Below, in pieces: positions 1-9,742 of a stretch of DNA of 64,000 nt. The stretch spans positions 62,001-126,000 of the forward strand of contig MAEX01000002.1 of assembly GCA_002013415.1 (NCBI GenBank), written 5' to 3'. The position numbers and the translations under genes were made by a program. Source of the stretch: Mycobacterium sp. D16Q14 (lineage in GTDB: Bacteria; Actinomycetota; Actinomycetes; Mycobacteriales; Mycobacteriaceae). The notes below the pieces were generated by a model. It worked only from the letters and a program-made list of their open reading frames with translations. It did no database searches and was not told where the DNA came from. Position 1 is the stretch's first letter; the number at the start of each line of letters is the position of its first letter.

Positions 1-22
1 TGACAAGTTTTTCCCCCGATAG

Positions 23-127
23 CTCGACCCCGCCGACCAAGTCGTGCAGCGCTTCGACGTCCTCAAGGCCCACGAGCTTCTGTTGCCTCACCTTTCCGGG
101 GTCCTGCCTACCGAGACGCCAGTCTAG
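23..127 (+). other. Possible 3' tail of a lost reading frame
   Basis: A short open frame follows an in-frame stop at 20-22 and ends at TAG 125-127. It reads like real protein (…QRFDVLKAHELLLPH…) but has no start in the window and no family I recognise. It may be the decayed end of a gene lying to the left, next to the TetR remnant. I see no gene between 128 and about 365. Confidence 0.2.
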
Positions 128-365
128 GAGGGAAGTTCCCGGCCCGTCTGGGACTGCGTGAGGTCAGATCGGAGAGGGAGCAGTTCCGCGGCGGTACAAT
201 CATGTGCTGGGATTTGCCGATTTTGCATGCTTTCGCCACTACAGGCCGGGTGGGTATGCGGTAATGGTGTTTGCCGGTAACGGTTGGTGCAGGTGTATGG
301 GGAATCACGAAATTCCTGTCGGCACCTCATGTGGAGACCAGCTCCGGTTCCTGTTTGGATGCAAG

Positions 366-643
366 CGGTCCGCCACCACCAACGACGATGTACATCGCGT
401 GTTTCGTGAGTTCATGCGGAACTACGTGCTGGCCGCGGTCAGTGAGGAGTTAGGCGGGGGCCCGAGGAGTGGACGCGATTCGCGCTGGCGGCCACCTCAA
501 TGGTCGGGACCGCGCTCCTGCGATACGCCCTCAAGATCGATCCCCTGGTTGCTCTCACCAGGGAGCAGCTGGTTGCCATTTTGGCTCCTACCGTCGACCG
601 GTACCTTACGATTAATGCTTCCGAATTAGGTTTGCTTAGCTAA
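366..643 (+). pseudogene. TetR-family regulator remnant (C-terminal part, frameshifted)
   Basis: Two frames that join at the G-run 456-460 give a typical mycobacterial TetR C-terminal ligand domain. The first half reads RSATTNDD…FREFMRNYVLAAV and the second EEWTRFALAATSMVGTALL…LVAILAPTVDRYL, ending at TAA 641-643. Adding one G to the run restores a single frame. No N-terminal helix-turn-helix is visible upstream in any frame, so the DNA-binding half is gone and the gene is broken even if the frameshift were a sequencing error. It may once have controlled the SRPBCC genes that follow; that is inference. Confidence 0.6.
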
Positions 644-781
644 TCGATTCAATTTCGGCGCTCGCCAGTTTCGTGGGGTACATGAGGTGTCACCACCGAC
701 ATTGGAGTATGCGCTGTAGGTGATTTACACGATCCGACTGGCGCTGTCGCGGATTTCTTCTACCCACACTCTCCCGAACCA

Positions 782-1225
782 GTGTGGAGTGTTTTGGTCG
801 ACCCCAATGTCATGGGGGATTGGTTCGTCGAACAGGTCGGGTTCCGTCCGGTGGCGGGTACGCGTTATCGGCTCATGGATCTTCCGGCGCCGATTGCCAA
901 CTCTTGTGGGAACATTGCCGGTGAAGTCTTGGTGGCTACGCCAAACGAAATGCTGGCGATTTCCTGGTGGGATACGAAACTTCCCGCCCCCATGGCCTGG
1001 CGAACCGCGTGGACATTGTGTGCGGTTCCGAACGGAACCAGGGTGGTCTTGAGCCGGCCGGCATTCAGCAGCGATGACCCTGCAGTGCGGCGGATGGCGG
1101 CCCTCTCCGATCGATTCTGGCCGACTGCGATGACCAAGTTTGGGCGTCTCATCGATCGTGCAGCGACTATGCCTACCGATGGGGGCACCCGCGAGCCCCC
1201 ATGCGGACCGAGTTTGCCTGGCTAA
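782..1225 (+). CDS. SRPBCC (START/AHSA1-like) protein, N-terminus uncertain
   Basis: This is a small ligand-binding helix-grip fold, related to polyketide cyclases and activators of Hsp90 ATPase; its ligand is unknown. The conserved features are VWSVLVDPNVMGDWF at the start, a WWDTK strand and the C-terminal helix. Coding character extends upstream in the same frame to about 722 (DFFYPHSPEPVW, matching the next paralogue), but there is no ATG, GTG or TTG between the stop at 683-685 and GTG 782. Starting at GTG 782 removes the first strand of the fold. The gene is therefore either N-terminally damaged or uses an unusual start. It is the first of three adjacent paralogues. Confidence 0.55.
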   Translation: MWSVLVDPNVMGDWFVEQVGFRPVAGTRYRLMDLPAPIANSCGNIAGEVLVATPNEMLAISWWDTKLPAPMAWRTAWTLCAVPNGTRVVLSRPAFSSDDPAVRRMAALSDRFWPTAMTKFGRLIDRAATMPTDGGTREPPCGPSLPG

Positions 1226-1247
1226 CAAATGAGAACACGGCGATGAC

Positions 1248-1287
1248 CCAGATTGATGGGGTATGAAAGGTAACCCAATCAATCTGG
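1248..1287. promoter_or_regulatory. Inverted repeat upstream of second SRPBCC gene
   Basis: Two 14-base arms (1248-1261 and 1274-1287) pair with one mismatched position around a 12-base loop. The arms carry CCAGATTGAT and its complement. It lies between the stop of the first SRPBCC gene and the preferred start of the second, so it could be an operator or an attenuating hairpin. The right arm ends on the likely ribosome-binding sequence GGAGAG (1286-1291). Confidence 0.5.
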
Positions 1288-1295
1288 AGAGTGCC

Positions 1296-1799
1296 GTGCC
1301 CGACGACGCGAACGACATCGCCACCATCATCCTGGACCAGTTCTATCCGCATCCGTCCGCGCGAGTGTGGAGCGTGATGGCGTGTCCTGATGCGATGGAG
1401 GAATGGCTGATGGACCCGATTGGTTTTCGGCCGCAGGTGGGTACCCGGTTCCGTTTCAATGCCTTTCCCTTGCCCATCGCCGACTTCTCGGGTGCGCTGT
1501 CCTGTGAGGTGCTCGCGGCTACCCCAAATAGGGTGCTGTCGATCCGCTGGTGGGATATGAAGTCGTCGAAGCAGACGGAGTGGACGGTGACGTGGGCACT
1601 GCACGAGGTTCCGGGCGGCACCATGGTCACGCTGCGTCACGACGGGTTCGATATGAGCGATTCCGCGTCGCGCATCTATCGGACGATTTCCGAGCGTGGC
1701 TGGCCCGGGATCATGGGCAAGCTTGGGCGATGTATCGACAGCGCGCGGGCCGACCGGGACCGGCCTCCGCACTGTCTGGTCACTGATGTATCCGCCTGA
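1296..1799 (+). CDS. SRPBCC (START/AHSA1-like) protein
   Basis: A 167-residue single-domain helix-grip protein and close paralogue of its neighbours: QFYPHPSARVWSVM, a WWDMK strand, then TWALHEVPGGTMVTLRHDGF and a C-terminal helix. Family members bind hydrophobic ligands or act as aromatase/cyclase-like or co-chaperone domains; no substrate can be assigned. GTG 1296 is preferred because GGAGAG lies four bases upstream and the paralogues begin at the same structural point. An in-frame ATG at 1263 lies inside the loop of an inverted repeat and would add 11 unrelated residues. Confidence 0.75.
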   Translation: MPDDANDIATIILDQFYPHPSARVWSVMACPDAMEEWLMDPIGFRPQVGTRFRFNAFPLPIADFSGALSCEVLAATPNRVLSIRWWDMKSSKQTEWTVTWALHEVPGGTMVTLRHDGFDMSDSASRIYRTISERGWPGIMGKLGRCIDSARADRDRPPHCLVTDVSA

Positions 1800-1806
1800 A
1801 CGCCCA

Positions 1807-1825
1807 CGCAGATCACGTATCTGCG
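1807..1825. promoter_or_regulatory. Short palindrome before the double-SRPBCC gene
   Basis: CGCAGAT and ATCTGCG flank five bases (CACGT), 13 bases before ATG 1839. It could be an operator half-turn palindrome or a small hairpin; nothing else fills the 39-base gap. Confidence 0.35.
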
Positions 1826-1838
1826 GTATCTCAGGGGT

Positions 1839-2756
1839 ATGACCGCGTCGCGGGACGACCTGACATCGGTGACGGTTGGGCAGTACTTCCCGTATCCGGC
1901 CGACCAGGTGTGGCGCGCCATTACGTCGGCCGCCTCGATCTCCGATTGGACCACCGACATCGGCGAGGACTCGGTGGCGGTTGGCAAGTCCTTCGCGTTC
2001 ACCACCTTCCCGCTGCCGGAGGTGAGCTTCGGCGGGCGCGGGGAGTGCGAGTTCACTGACGTCGCGCCGGGCGAGCGCTTGGTCTATCGATTCACCACAC
2101 CGGAGGACTCCTGGGATTTGCGTGTCACATGGACGCTCCATCCGGAGCCTGGCGGGACGCGATTACTGGTTGTGCATGATGGATTTGACCTCGCCAATCC
2201 AGCTCATGGGCGGCTGCGCGTTCTCGTTCGCGATATCTGGGCATTGGTCATGTCGCGCATCGAAGAGCTGTTGACTATTCCGGAGCCGGGTGACGATCCC
2301 CCGCCCGATGACGCGACGGCGTTCAGCCTGGGCGAGTTCTATCGCCACTCATCGCGCACTGTGTGGCAGGTCATTACCTCGAAGGAGTTTGTCGGCGACC
2401 TGGTGAACGACCACGATTTGGTGTCGGTGGAAACCGGCGGCCGGCTGTCCGTAACCACCTATCCGATTCCGCTTCTCGGATTCGCCGGAAGGGTCGATAT
2501 GGAGTTCTTGCAGGTGCGTGAGCCCGAGCTCATCGTGTCCACCTTCATGATTCCGATCCTGGGTGGAATCACCGCCCTGCGTATGACGTGGCGACTGATT
2601 CCCCGGATCGGTGGCACCCAGCTGTGGTTCACCTTGAGCGGATTCGATCCGCAGTCCCCGCTCAATCGCCAGCTCCGATCGGTTCTGCGCGGCGGGGTGC
2701 TTCCGATGTTGTCGCGAGTCGGCGAGCTGCTGGAGGGTCGCGGTCACCGCGTGTGA
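1839..2756 (+). CDS. Tandem SRPBCC protein (two START/AHSA1-like domains)
   Basis: A 305-residue protein with two complete helix-grip domains. Domain 1 (about 8-145) has QYFPYPADQVWRAIT and a TWTLHPEPGGTRLLVVHDGF strand-turn-strand. Domain 2 (about 165-300) has EFYRHSSRTVWQVIT and TWRLIPRIGGTQLWFTLSGF. The two halves align to each other and to the two upstream genes, so four related domains lie in a row, which points to local duplication and one fusion. There is no signal peptide or membrane segment, so it is likely cytosolic. Function unknown; the next gene downstream, on the same strand, is clpB. Confidence 0.75.
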   Translation: MTASRDDLTSVTVGQYFPYPADQVWRAITSAASISDWTTDIGEDSVAVGKSFAFTTFPLPEVSFGGRGECEFTDVAPGERLVYRFTTPEDSWDLRVTWTLHPEPGGTRLLVVHDGFDLANPAHGRLRVLVRDIWALVMSRIEELLTIPEPGDDPPPDDATAFSLGEFYRHSSRTVWQVITSKEFVGDLVNDHDLVSVETGGRLSVTTYPIPLLGFAGRVDMEFLQVREPELIVSTFMIPILGGITALRMTWRLIPRIGGTQLWFTLSGFDPQSPLNRQLRSVLRGGVLPMLSRVGELLEGRGHRV

Positions 2757-2823
2757 TTCCGGATTTAGTTCGGAGTGCCTCCAGGTGTGATGAGGTAGAC
2801 GCAGCACCGCGGAGATTCTCAAA

Positions 2824-2844
2824 GTTGAGTGGAACAGACTCAAG
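2824..2844. promoter_or_regulatory. HAIR operator (HspR binding site)
   Basis: TTGAGT at 2825-2830 and ACTCAAG at 2838-2844 are separated by seven bases, matching the HspR-associated inverted repeat (CTTGAGT-N7-ACTCAAG) with one changed base at 2824. HspR is the heat-shock repressor of dnaK and clpB in actinobacteria, so heat derepression of clpB is expected. Confidence 0.85.
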
Positions 2845-2857
2845 GCTGACGGCGTTG
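2831..2857 (+). promoter_or_regulatory. Probable SigH/SigE-type promoter of clpB
   Basis: GGAACA (2831-2836) and CGTTG (2853-2857) fit the mycobacterial SigH -35/-10 consensus with ordinary spacing. The -35 element lies exactly in the seven-base spacer of the HAIR, so bound HspR would block it. Both inputs are known for clpB in M. tuberculosis; the overlap here is read from sequence. Confidence 0.6.
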
Positions 2858-2898
2858 GAACTACCGACAAGAATTTCTCTCAACCCAATGGAGGTGTT

Positions 2899-5454
<2,556 letters not shown>

Positions 5455-5469
5455 CGCCTCGGCAGGTAA

Positions 5470-5531
5470 CCGCGAGGGTGCGCTCACTGAGAGATTTCGG
5501 CTGATTTCTCCCAGTGTGCGCACGCTCGCGG
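5470..5531. terminator. Long intergenic palindrome after clpB
   Basis: Arms 5470-5494 and 5507-5531 pair almost completely around a 12-base loop (CCGCGAG…GAGA / TCTC…CTCGCGG). There is no T-run, so it is a stem-loop terminator of the mycobacterial type or an intergenic repeat. It separates clpB from the next gene. Confidence 0.55.
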
Positions 5532-5622
5532 CGCCGCTCCGGCCATCACGGACCGGTAACTCTTGGTCACGATCCGAGCGCTCCGCGCGGTAGTTGGGCC
5601 GGCACCGGTTAGGCTGTCGCGG

Positions 5623-6357
5623 ATGGCTCTACTTTGGTTCACGCTGTCCGCACTTTGCTTCGTCTGTGCGGGCGTGCTGCTGTACGTCGATATCGGCCGC
5701 CGCCGCAGCCGCGGACACCGCCGGAAGGCCTGGGCGCGATCTCACGGCTTCGACTACATGTCGCAGGACAAAGAGATCGTCAAGCGCTGGAACCGCGGCG
5801 TGATGTCGAGCGCGGGATCGGCCGCGGCCGCCAACGTGGTGCTCGGTCAGATCCGCGGCGAGGCCGTTTATGTCTTTGACCTGGAAGATGTCGCGACCAT
5901 CGTCGCGCTGCACCGCAAGGTGGGCACCAACGTCATGGTGGACCTGCGGCTCAAGGTGATGCAGGAACCCCGCGAATCCGATATCTGGCTGCTGGGCGCC
6001 ATCGGCCCGCGCATGGTCTACTCCACCAATCTGGATGCCGCCCGTCGGGCCTGCGACCGGCGCATGGTCACCTTCGCCCACACCGCGACCGAGACGGCGG
6101 AGGTGTTGTGGAACGAACAACACTGGACGCTGGCCGCGCTGCCGATCAACAGCAACCGTGAGCAGTGGGACGAGGGCCTCAAGGCCGTCCGCCAGTTCAA
6201 CGACCTGCTGCGGGTACTGCCCCCGTCCGGGGAGTCGGCGCCCTCGCCCATCCAGGCCGCGGAACGCCCCAGCCGGCCCGTCGGCAGCAGTTCCGCGCCC
6301 GCCGGAGACCGGCAGCCCGCCCCCGTGGGTCAGGGCAGCCAGCCGCACGTCCGTTAG
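5623..6357 (+). CDS. Rv0383c-like membrane-anchored protein
   Basis: A 244-residue protein with one N-terminal membrane segment (about 4-22), a basic stretch (RRRSRGHRRK) and a soluble part of unknown fold ending in a proline/serine-rich tail. Gene order after clpB matches M. tuberculosis Rv0384c-Rv0383c, where the orthologue is called a possible secreted protein. ATG 5623 starts just before the hydrophobic segment; an upstream in-frame start at 5563 would put 20 unrelated residues in front. The last four bases overlap the stop of the convergent mmpL gene. Confidence 0.75.
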   Translation: MALLWFTLSALCFVCAGVLLYVDIGRRRSRGHRRKAWARSHGFDYMSQDKEIVKRWNRGVMSSAGSAAAANVVLGQIRGEAVYVFDLEDVATIVALHRKVGTNVMVDLRLKVMQEPRESDIWLLGAIGPRMVYSTNLDAARRACDRRMVTFAHTATETAEVLWNEQHWTLAALPINSNREQWDEGLKAVRQFNDLLRVLPPSGESAPSPIQAAERPSRPVGSSSAPAGDRQPAPVGQGSQPHVR

Positions 6358-9152
6358 GAACGTCGCCAGAGCTGGTTCATCGGCAGCGGCCACCAGAACT
6401 TCTTGTCGAGAATTACCGCCAGTGTCGGCACCGTGAAGGTGCGCACCACGAACGTGTCGATGATCAAGCCCAGCCCGATCGTCGAACCCATTTGTGCGAT
6501 GTTGACCAGACTCGACCCCATCATGGCGAACTGTGTCATGGCGAACACCAGTCCCGCCGTGGTCACCACGCCGCCGGTGCCGGCGATGGCGCGGACGACA
6601 CCCGTGCGGATGCCGGCGCTCATCTCTTCTTTGAAGCGCGACGCGACTAGCAGGTTGTAGTCGGCGCCTACCGATATGAGGATCGCGAACACCGCGACCG
6701 GCACCGACCAGTGCAGCTGAATGCCGAGCACATGCTGCCAGATCACCAGGGCCAGCCCGAGGGTGGACGCGAAGGACACCAAGACCGAGCCGATAACGAT
6801 CAGCGAAGCCACCAGCCCGCGTAGCAGGAGCAGTACCACTGTAAAGATCACCGTCAGGCAGCCGATCATGATCAGCTTCTCGTCGCGGTCGAGCATCGCC
6901 CGCATATCGCCGATCAGGGCTGCCGGCCCGGCGATTTCGATCACGCTGCCCTCCAGGCGAGTGCCCTTGAGTGCGTACTTCATCTCATGCGCCAGGTCTC
7001 GGACGCGCTGGATGCCTTCGTCGCCGTAGCTGCTCCCGCTGCCGATGACGATCATCCGGGTGGTGGTGCCGTCCTCGGAGAACATCATCTTCAGGTACGG
7101 CTTGAATCGTGGGTCCGAGAGCATCTGTGCGGGGAAGTAAAAGTAATCTCCGGTACCGGCGCTGCTTCGGCCGAGGTCCTGCATGAGCGAGGTCATGGTG
7201 TCGATCTGCGACATCATCTGGGTCATCTGCTCGTTGGTCTCGGTCATCAGATCCTGCATCGAGGACATGGACTCGACCATGCGCGGCATCGTCCGCGCGG
7301 CCTGGGTCAAGCCCCCGGTCATGGAACCCGAAGTACTGACGAGGCTGCGCATCTGGTCGGTGACACTCGACATGTTCTCGAAGTTGGACAAGGTCGATTG
7401 CGCACCCACGCACATCGGATCGGCGGCACAGTTGGGCTGGGCCCGCACTGCTTCACGAACGGGTCCCATTGCCGAATTAAGCTGTGACTTAAGCTGATTC
7501 AGGCTGGATTGGATGGGTTGGGCGGCGGCACTGAATTGCCTGGCACCTTGCTGCGCGGTCCGTAAGGTGCCTTGCAGTCCTTCGAGCGTACTCATCATCG
7601 AGTTCATGTCGGTGGTCATGGCGTGCATCCGCTGCTGCCGTTGTTCCATGACAATCTTGTTCTGCGACATCATCGTTCCGGCCATCTTCACGCTGTACAT
7701 CAGTGAGGTTTGATCCATCGGCATGCCGGTGGGCCGGGTGATCCACTGCACCGATGCCACACTGTCCAGCTTGGTGATCTGTTGTGCGGCCTTCTCCAGG
7801 AGCCCGATGTTGGCCGAGGTGCGCAGGTCCTCCGGAGCCCGGATCAAGATCATGTCGGGATTCATCTGTCCTGCGGGAAAGTGTTCCTGAATCGCGTTCA
7901 TACCGGCTGCGCTGGGCATGTCCTTCGGGATGAACTGCAGTTCGTCGTAGTTGAAGGAGGCGCTGGGGATCACCATCATGAGCAGGATCAAGGCGGTGAA
8001 CGTCGTGATGAATATCGGTTTGGGCCAACGCGCCACCCGGATACCGACCCGGCGCCACAGTCGAGTCGACCGGATGGTCGATCTGGGCTCGAACCAGCCG
8101 AACCTGCGAGCCCCGATGAGCAGTGCGCCGGGCGTCACCGTCACCGCGGACAGCACGGTGAAGATCATCGTGATGGCCCCCGGCAGGCCCATGGATTTCA
8201 TCATGTCCAGTTGCGCGAATGACATGCAGGACAACGCACCCGCGACAGTCAGCCCGGACGCGATCACAACCGGTGCCACCCCCCGGTAACTGGCGCGGAA
8301 CGCGTCGTCGATGCTGAGGCCGGCACGCCTGCCCTCTTGATAGCGGCCGATGAAGAAGATGGAGTAGTCGGTGCCGGCGCCCAGCGCCAGCGCACCCATC
8401 AACGCGTTGGTCATCATGGACGTGGGAATCAGCCCCGCCAAGGTGAGGAAGCTGGTCACCGGGGTCGCGATACCGACGGCAACGCCCACGGTGATCAGTG
8501 GCAGGAACGCGACCACAAGTGAGCGGTAGACCAAAAGCAGCAGACCGCCGACAAGCACGAGCGACAGCCCTCCGATGATCACGACATCACGCATCATCGT
8601 GTTGATCTGGTCTGCGGCGGCCTGGCTCGTTCCGGTGGCATAGACGGTGGTGCCCGGCGGCTTCGCGATGTTATCGAGGATGTGTTGCACGGCCTTGGCG
8701 GATTCCATGGCCTTGGGTCCGCCGATCTCCCCGGCCAGCTGCAGCTGGGCGAGCGCCACCTTCTTATCTGGGCTTTCGGATGCGGTGGCGAATTGCGGAT
8801 CGGACCACATGTCCATACCCGGTTCGACGTGCGCGGTGTCGGCTCGCAGCTCCTTCATCAGGTGGGCACGAAACTGGCGATCCTCCTCGGTGAACGGCTG
8901 GTCCTTGACGACGACGACCGCGGCGGTGTTGTTCGACTCGGACTCCCCGAACGCCTTGGCCATGTGTTTGAGGGCCGCGGCGGATTGGGTGTTGGTCGGC
9001 ATCATGGGGCTGCCGTGGGTCAGGGCGAGTTCTTCGAGGTTGGGTGCCGATGCCATCAGACCGCCGGCCACCATCATCAGGAGCCCGACGATCACGGCGG
9101 CATGCCTGCTGATGACACCGGCGAAGCGTCCGAATATGGGGCTGTCGTGCAT
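6354..9152 (-). CDS. MmpL-family RND lipid transporter
   Basis: A 932-residue inner-membrane transporter of the MmpL family, which exports lipids or glycolipids and sometimes siderophores using proton flow. There is one N-terminal transmembrane helix, a first periplasmic loop, five helices, a second large loop (about 400-750, rich in Met/Gln helices) and five final helices. Both proton-relay Asp-Tyr pairs are present: D262-Y263 (GTDYSIFF) and GADYNLL near residue 815. The start ATG shares a base with the stop of the upstream mmpS (TGATG), so the two are translationally coupled. The cargo cannot be told from sequence. The pair is absent from this position in M. tuberculosis. Confidence 0.92.
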   Translation of the reverse strand: MHDSPIFGRFAGVISRHAAVIVGLLMMVAGGLMASAPNLEELALTHGSPMMPTNTQSAAALKHMAKAFGESESNNTAAVVVVKDQPFTEEDRQFRAHLMKELRADTAHVEPGMDMWSDPQFATASESPDKKVALAQLQLAGEIGGPKAMESAKAVQHILDNIAKPPGTTVYATGTSQAAADQINTMMRDVVIIGGLSLVLVGGLLLLVYRSLVVAFLPLITVGVAVGIATPVTSFLTLAGLIPTSMMTNALMGALALGAGTDYSIFFIGRYQEGRRAGLSIDDAFRASYRGVAPVVIASGLTVAGALSCMSFAQLDMMKSMGLPGAITMIFTVLSAVTVTPGALLIGARRFGWFEPRSTIRSTRLWRRVGIRVARWPKPIFITTFTALILLMMVIPSASFNYDELQFIPKDMPSAAGMNAIQEHFPAGQMNPDMILIRAPEDLRTSANIGLLEKAAQQITKLDSVASVQWITRPTGMPMDQTSLMYSVKMAGTMMSQNKIVMEQRQQRMHAMTTDMNSMMSTLEGLQGTLRTAQQGARQFSAAAQPIQSSLNQLKSQLNSAMGPVREAVRAQPNCAADPMCVGAQSTLSNFENMSSVTDQMRSLVSTSGSMTGGLTQAARTMPRMVESMSSMQDLMTETNEQMTQMMSQIDTMTSLMQDLGRSSAGTGDYFYFPAQMLSDPRFKPYLKMMFSEDGTTTRMIVIGSGSSYGDEGIQRVRDLAHEMKYALKGTRLEGSVIEIAGPAALIGDMRAMLDRDEKLIMIGCLTVIFTVVLLLLRGLVASLIVIGSVLVSFASTLGLALVIWQHVLGIQLHWSVPVAVFAILISVGADYNLLVASRFKEEMSAGIRTGVVRAIAGTGGVVTTAGLVFAMTQFAMMGSSLVNIAQMGSTIGLGLIIDTFVVRTFTVPTLAVILDKKFWWPLPMNQLWRRS

Positions 9153-9619
9153 CAGTGGCCGCCTTGTGGCTCGAGTTTCTGAAATGCGACGAGATTGCAG
9201 CTCACCGAAGGGGTGCGGCCGGCGTCGGTCTTCTCGTCGGCCACCGTGCCGTCGACGGTGATGCGGCAGGTGACGGTGTCGGTCGATATCGCGGTCACGC
9301 CCGCCGTGAATCCGAGGTCGCTGGTGGTCAAGCTGGTGTGCCAGGGTGCGGGGCCATTGAAGAGCTTGGACTGGCCCTTCTCGTCGAGGTAGGACACCGT
9401 GACGGGTCGGCCGTTACTGGACACCTCGTAGCTCACCGTCTTCGGTTGGCTGAGCGACATGGCGCTGACGGCCTGCGCGGTCGGGGTGGCCTCCGGGGTA
9501 GGCAGTGCAACCTTCGGTGCGGTGGTTATGTAGGTGCCCGCGGCGATCCACAGCGCGACGAGTACCGGGTAAATCCAGCGCTGACGCGCGATGAGCCGCA
9601 CCACTAGCCGGTCAAACAT
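9152..9619 (-). CDS. MmpS-family accessory protein
   Basis: A 155-residue MmpS protein: short cytoplasmic N-terminus, one transmembrane helix (about 16-34), then a periplasmic beta-rich domain (VSYEVSSNGRPVTVSYLDEKG … CRITVDGTVADEK … VSCNLVAF). MmpS proteins bind the periplasmic side of the partner MmpL and are needed for transport. It is coupled to the downstream mmpL. A perfect seven-base-arm palindrome 17 bases upstream of its start looks like an operator. Confidence 0.9.
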   Translation of the reverse strand: MFDRLVVRLIARQRWIYPVLVALWIAAGTYITTAPKVALPTPEATPTAQAVSAMSLSQPKTVSYEVSSNGRPVTVSYLDEKGQSKLFNGPAPWHTSLTTSDLGFTAGVTAISTDTVTCRITVDGTVADEKTDAGRTPSVSCNLVAFQKLEPQGGH

Positions 9620-9635
9620 TTCGCGATGCTAGCAA

Positions 9636-9653
9636 CGCTTGCTCGCGCAAGCG
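9636..9653. promoter_or_regulatory. Palindromic operator upstream of mmpS
   Basis: CGCTTGC and GCAAGCG, exact reverse complements, flank TCGC, 17 bases upstream of the mmpS start in the 123-base gap between the divergent mmpS and SDR genes. Palindromes of this size are typical TetR-family sites and mmpS-mmpL pairs are often TetR-controlled. No TetR gene is adjacent. A further palindrome, TACTAGTA, lies about 20 bases away toward the SDR gene. Confidence 0.5.
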
Positions 9654-9742
9654 GCTGATTCCGGACAATTTGTACTAGTAACTATCAGTACCGGTTATAC
9701 GACCAGTGAGGGGTATGCGGCCAGCCGGTACGCTGACCAACC

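Noticed and set aside
6354-9152. A second altered MmpL relay in the first mmpL
   Set aside because: Both Asp-Tyr pairs (D262-Y263 and the GADYNLL pair) are intact.
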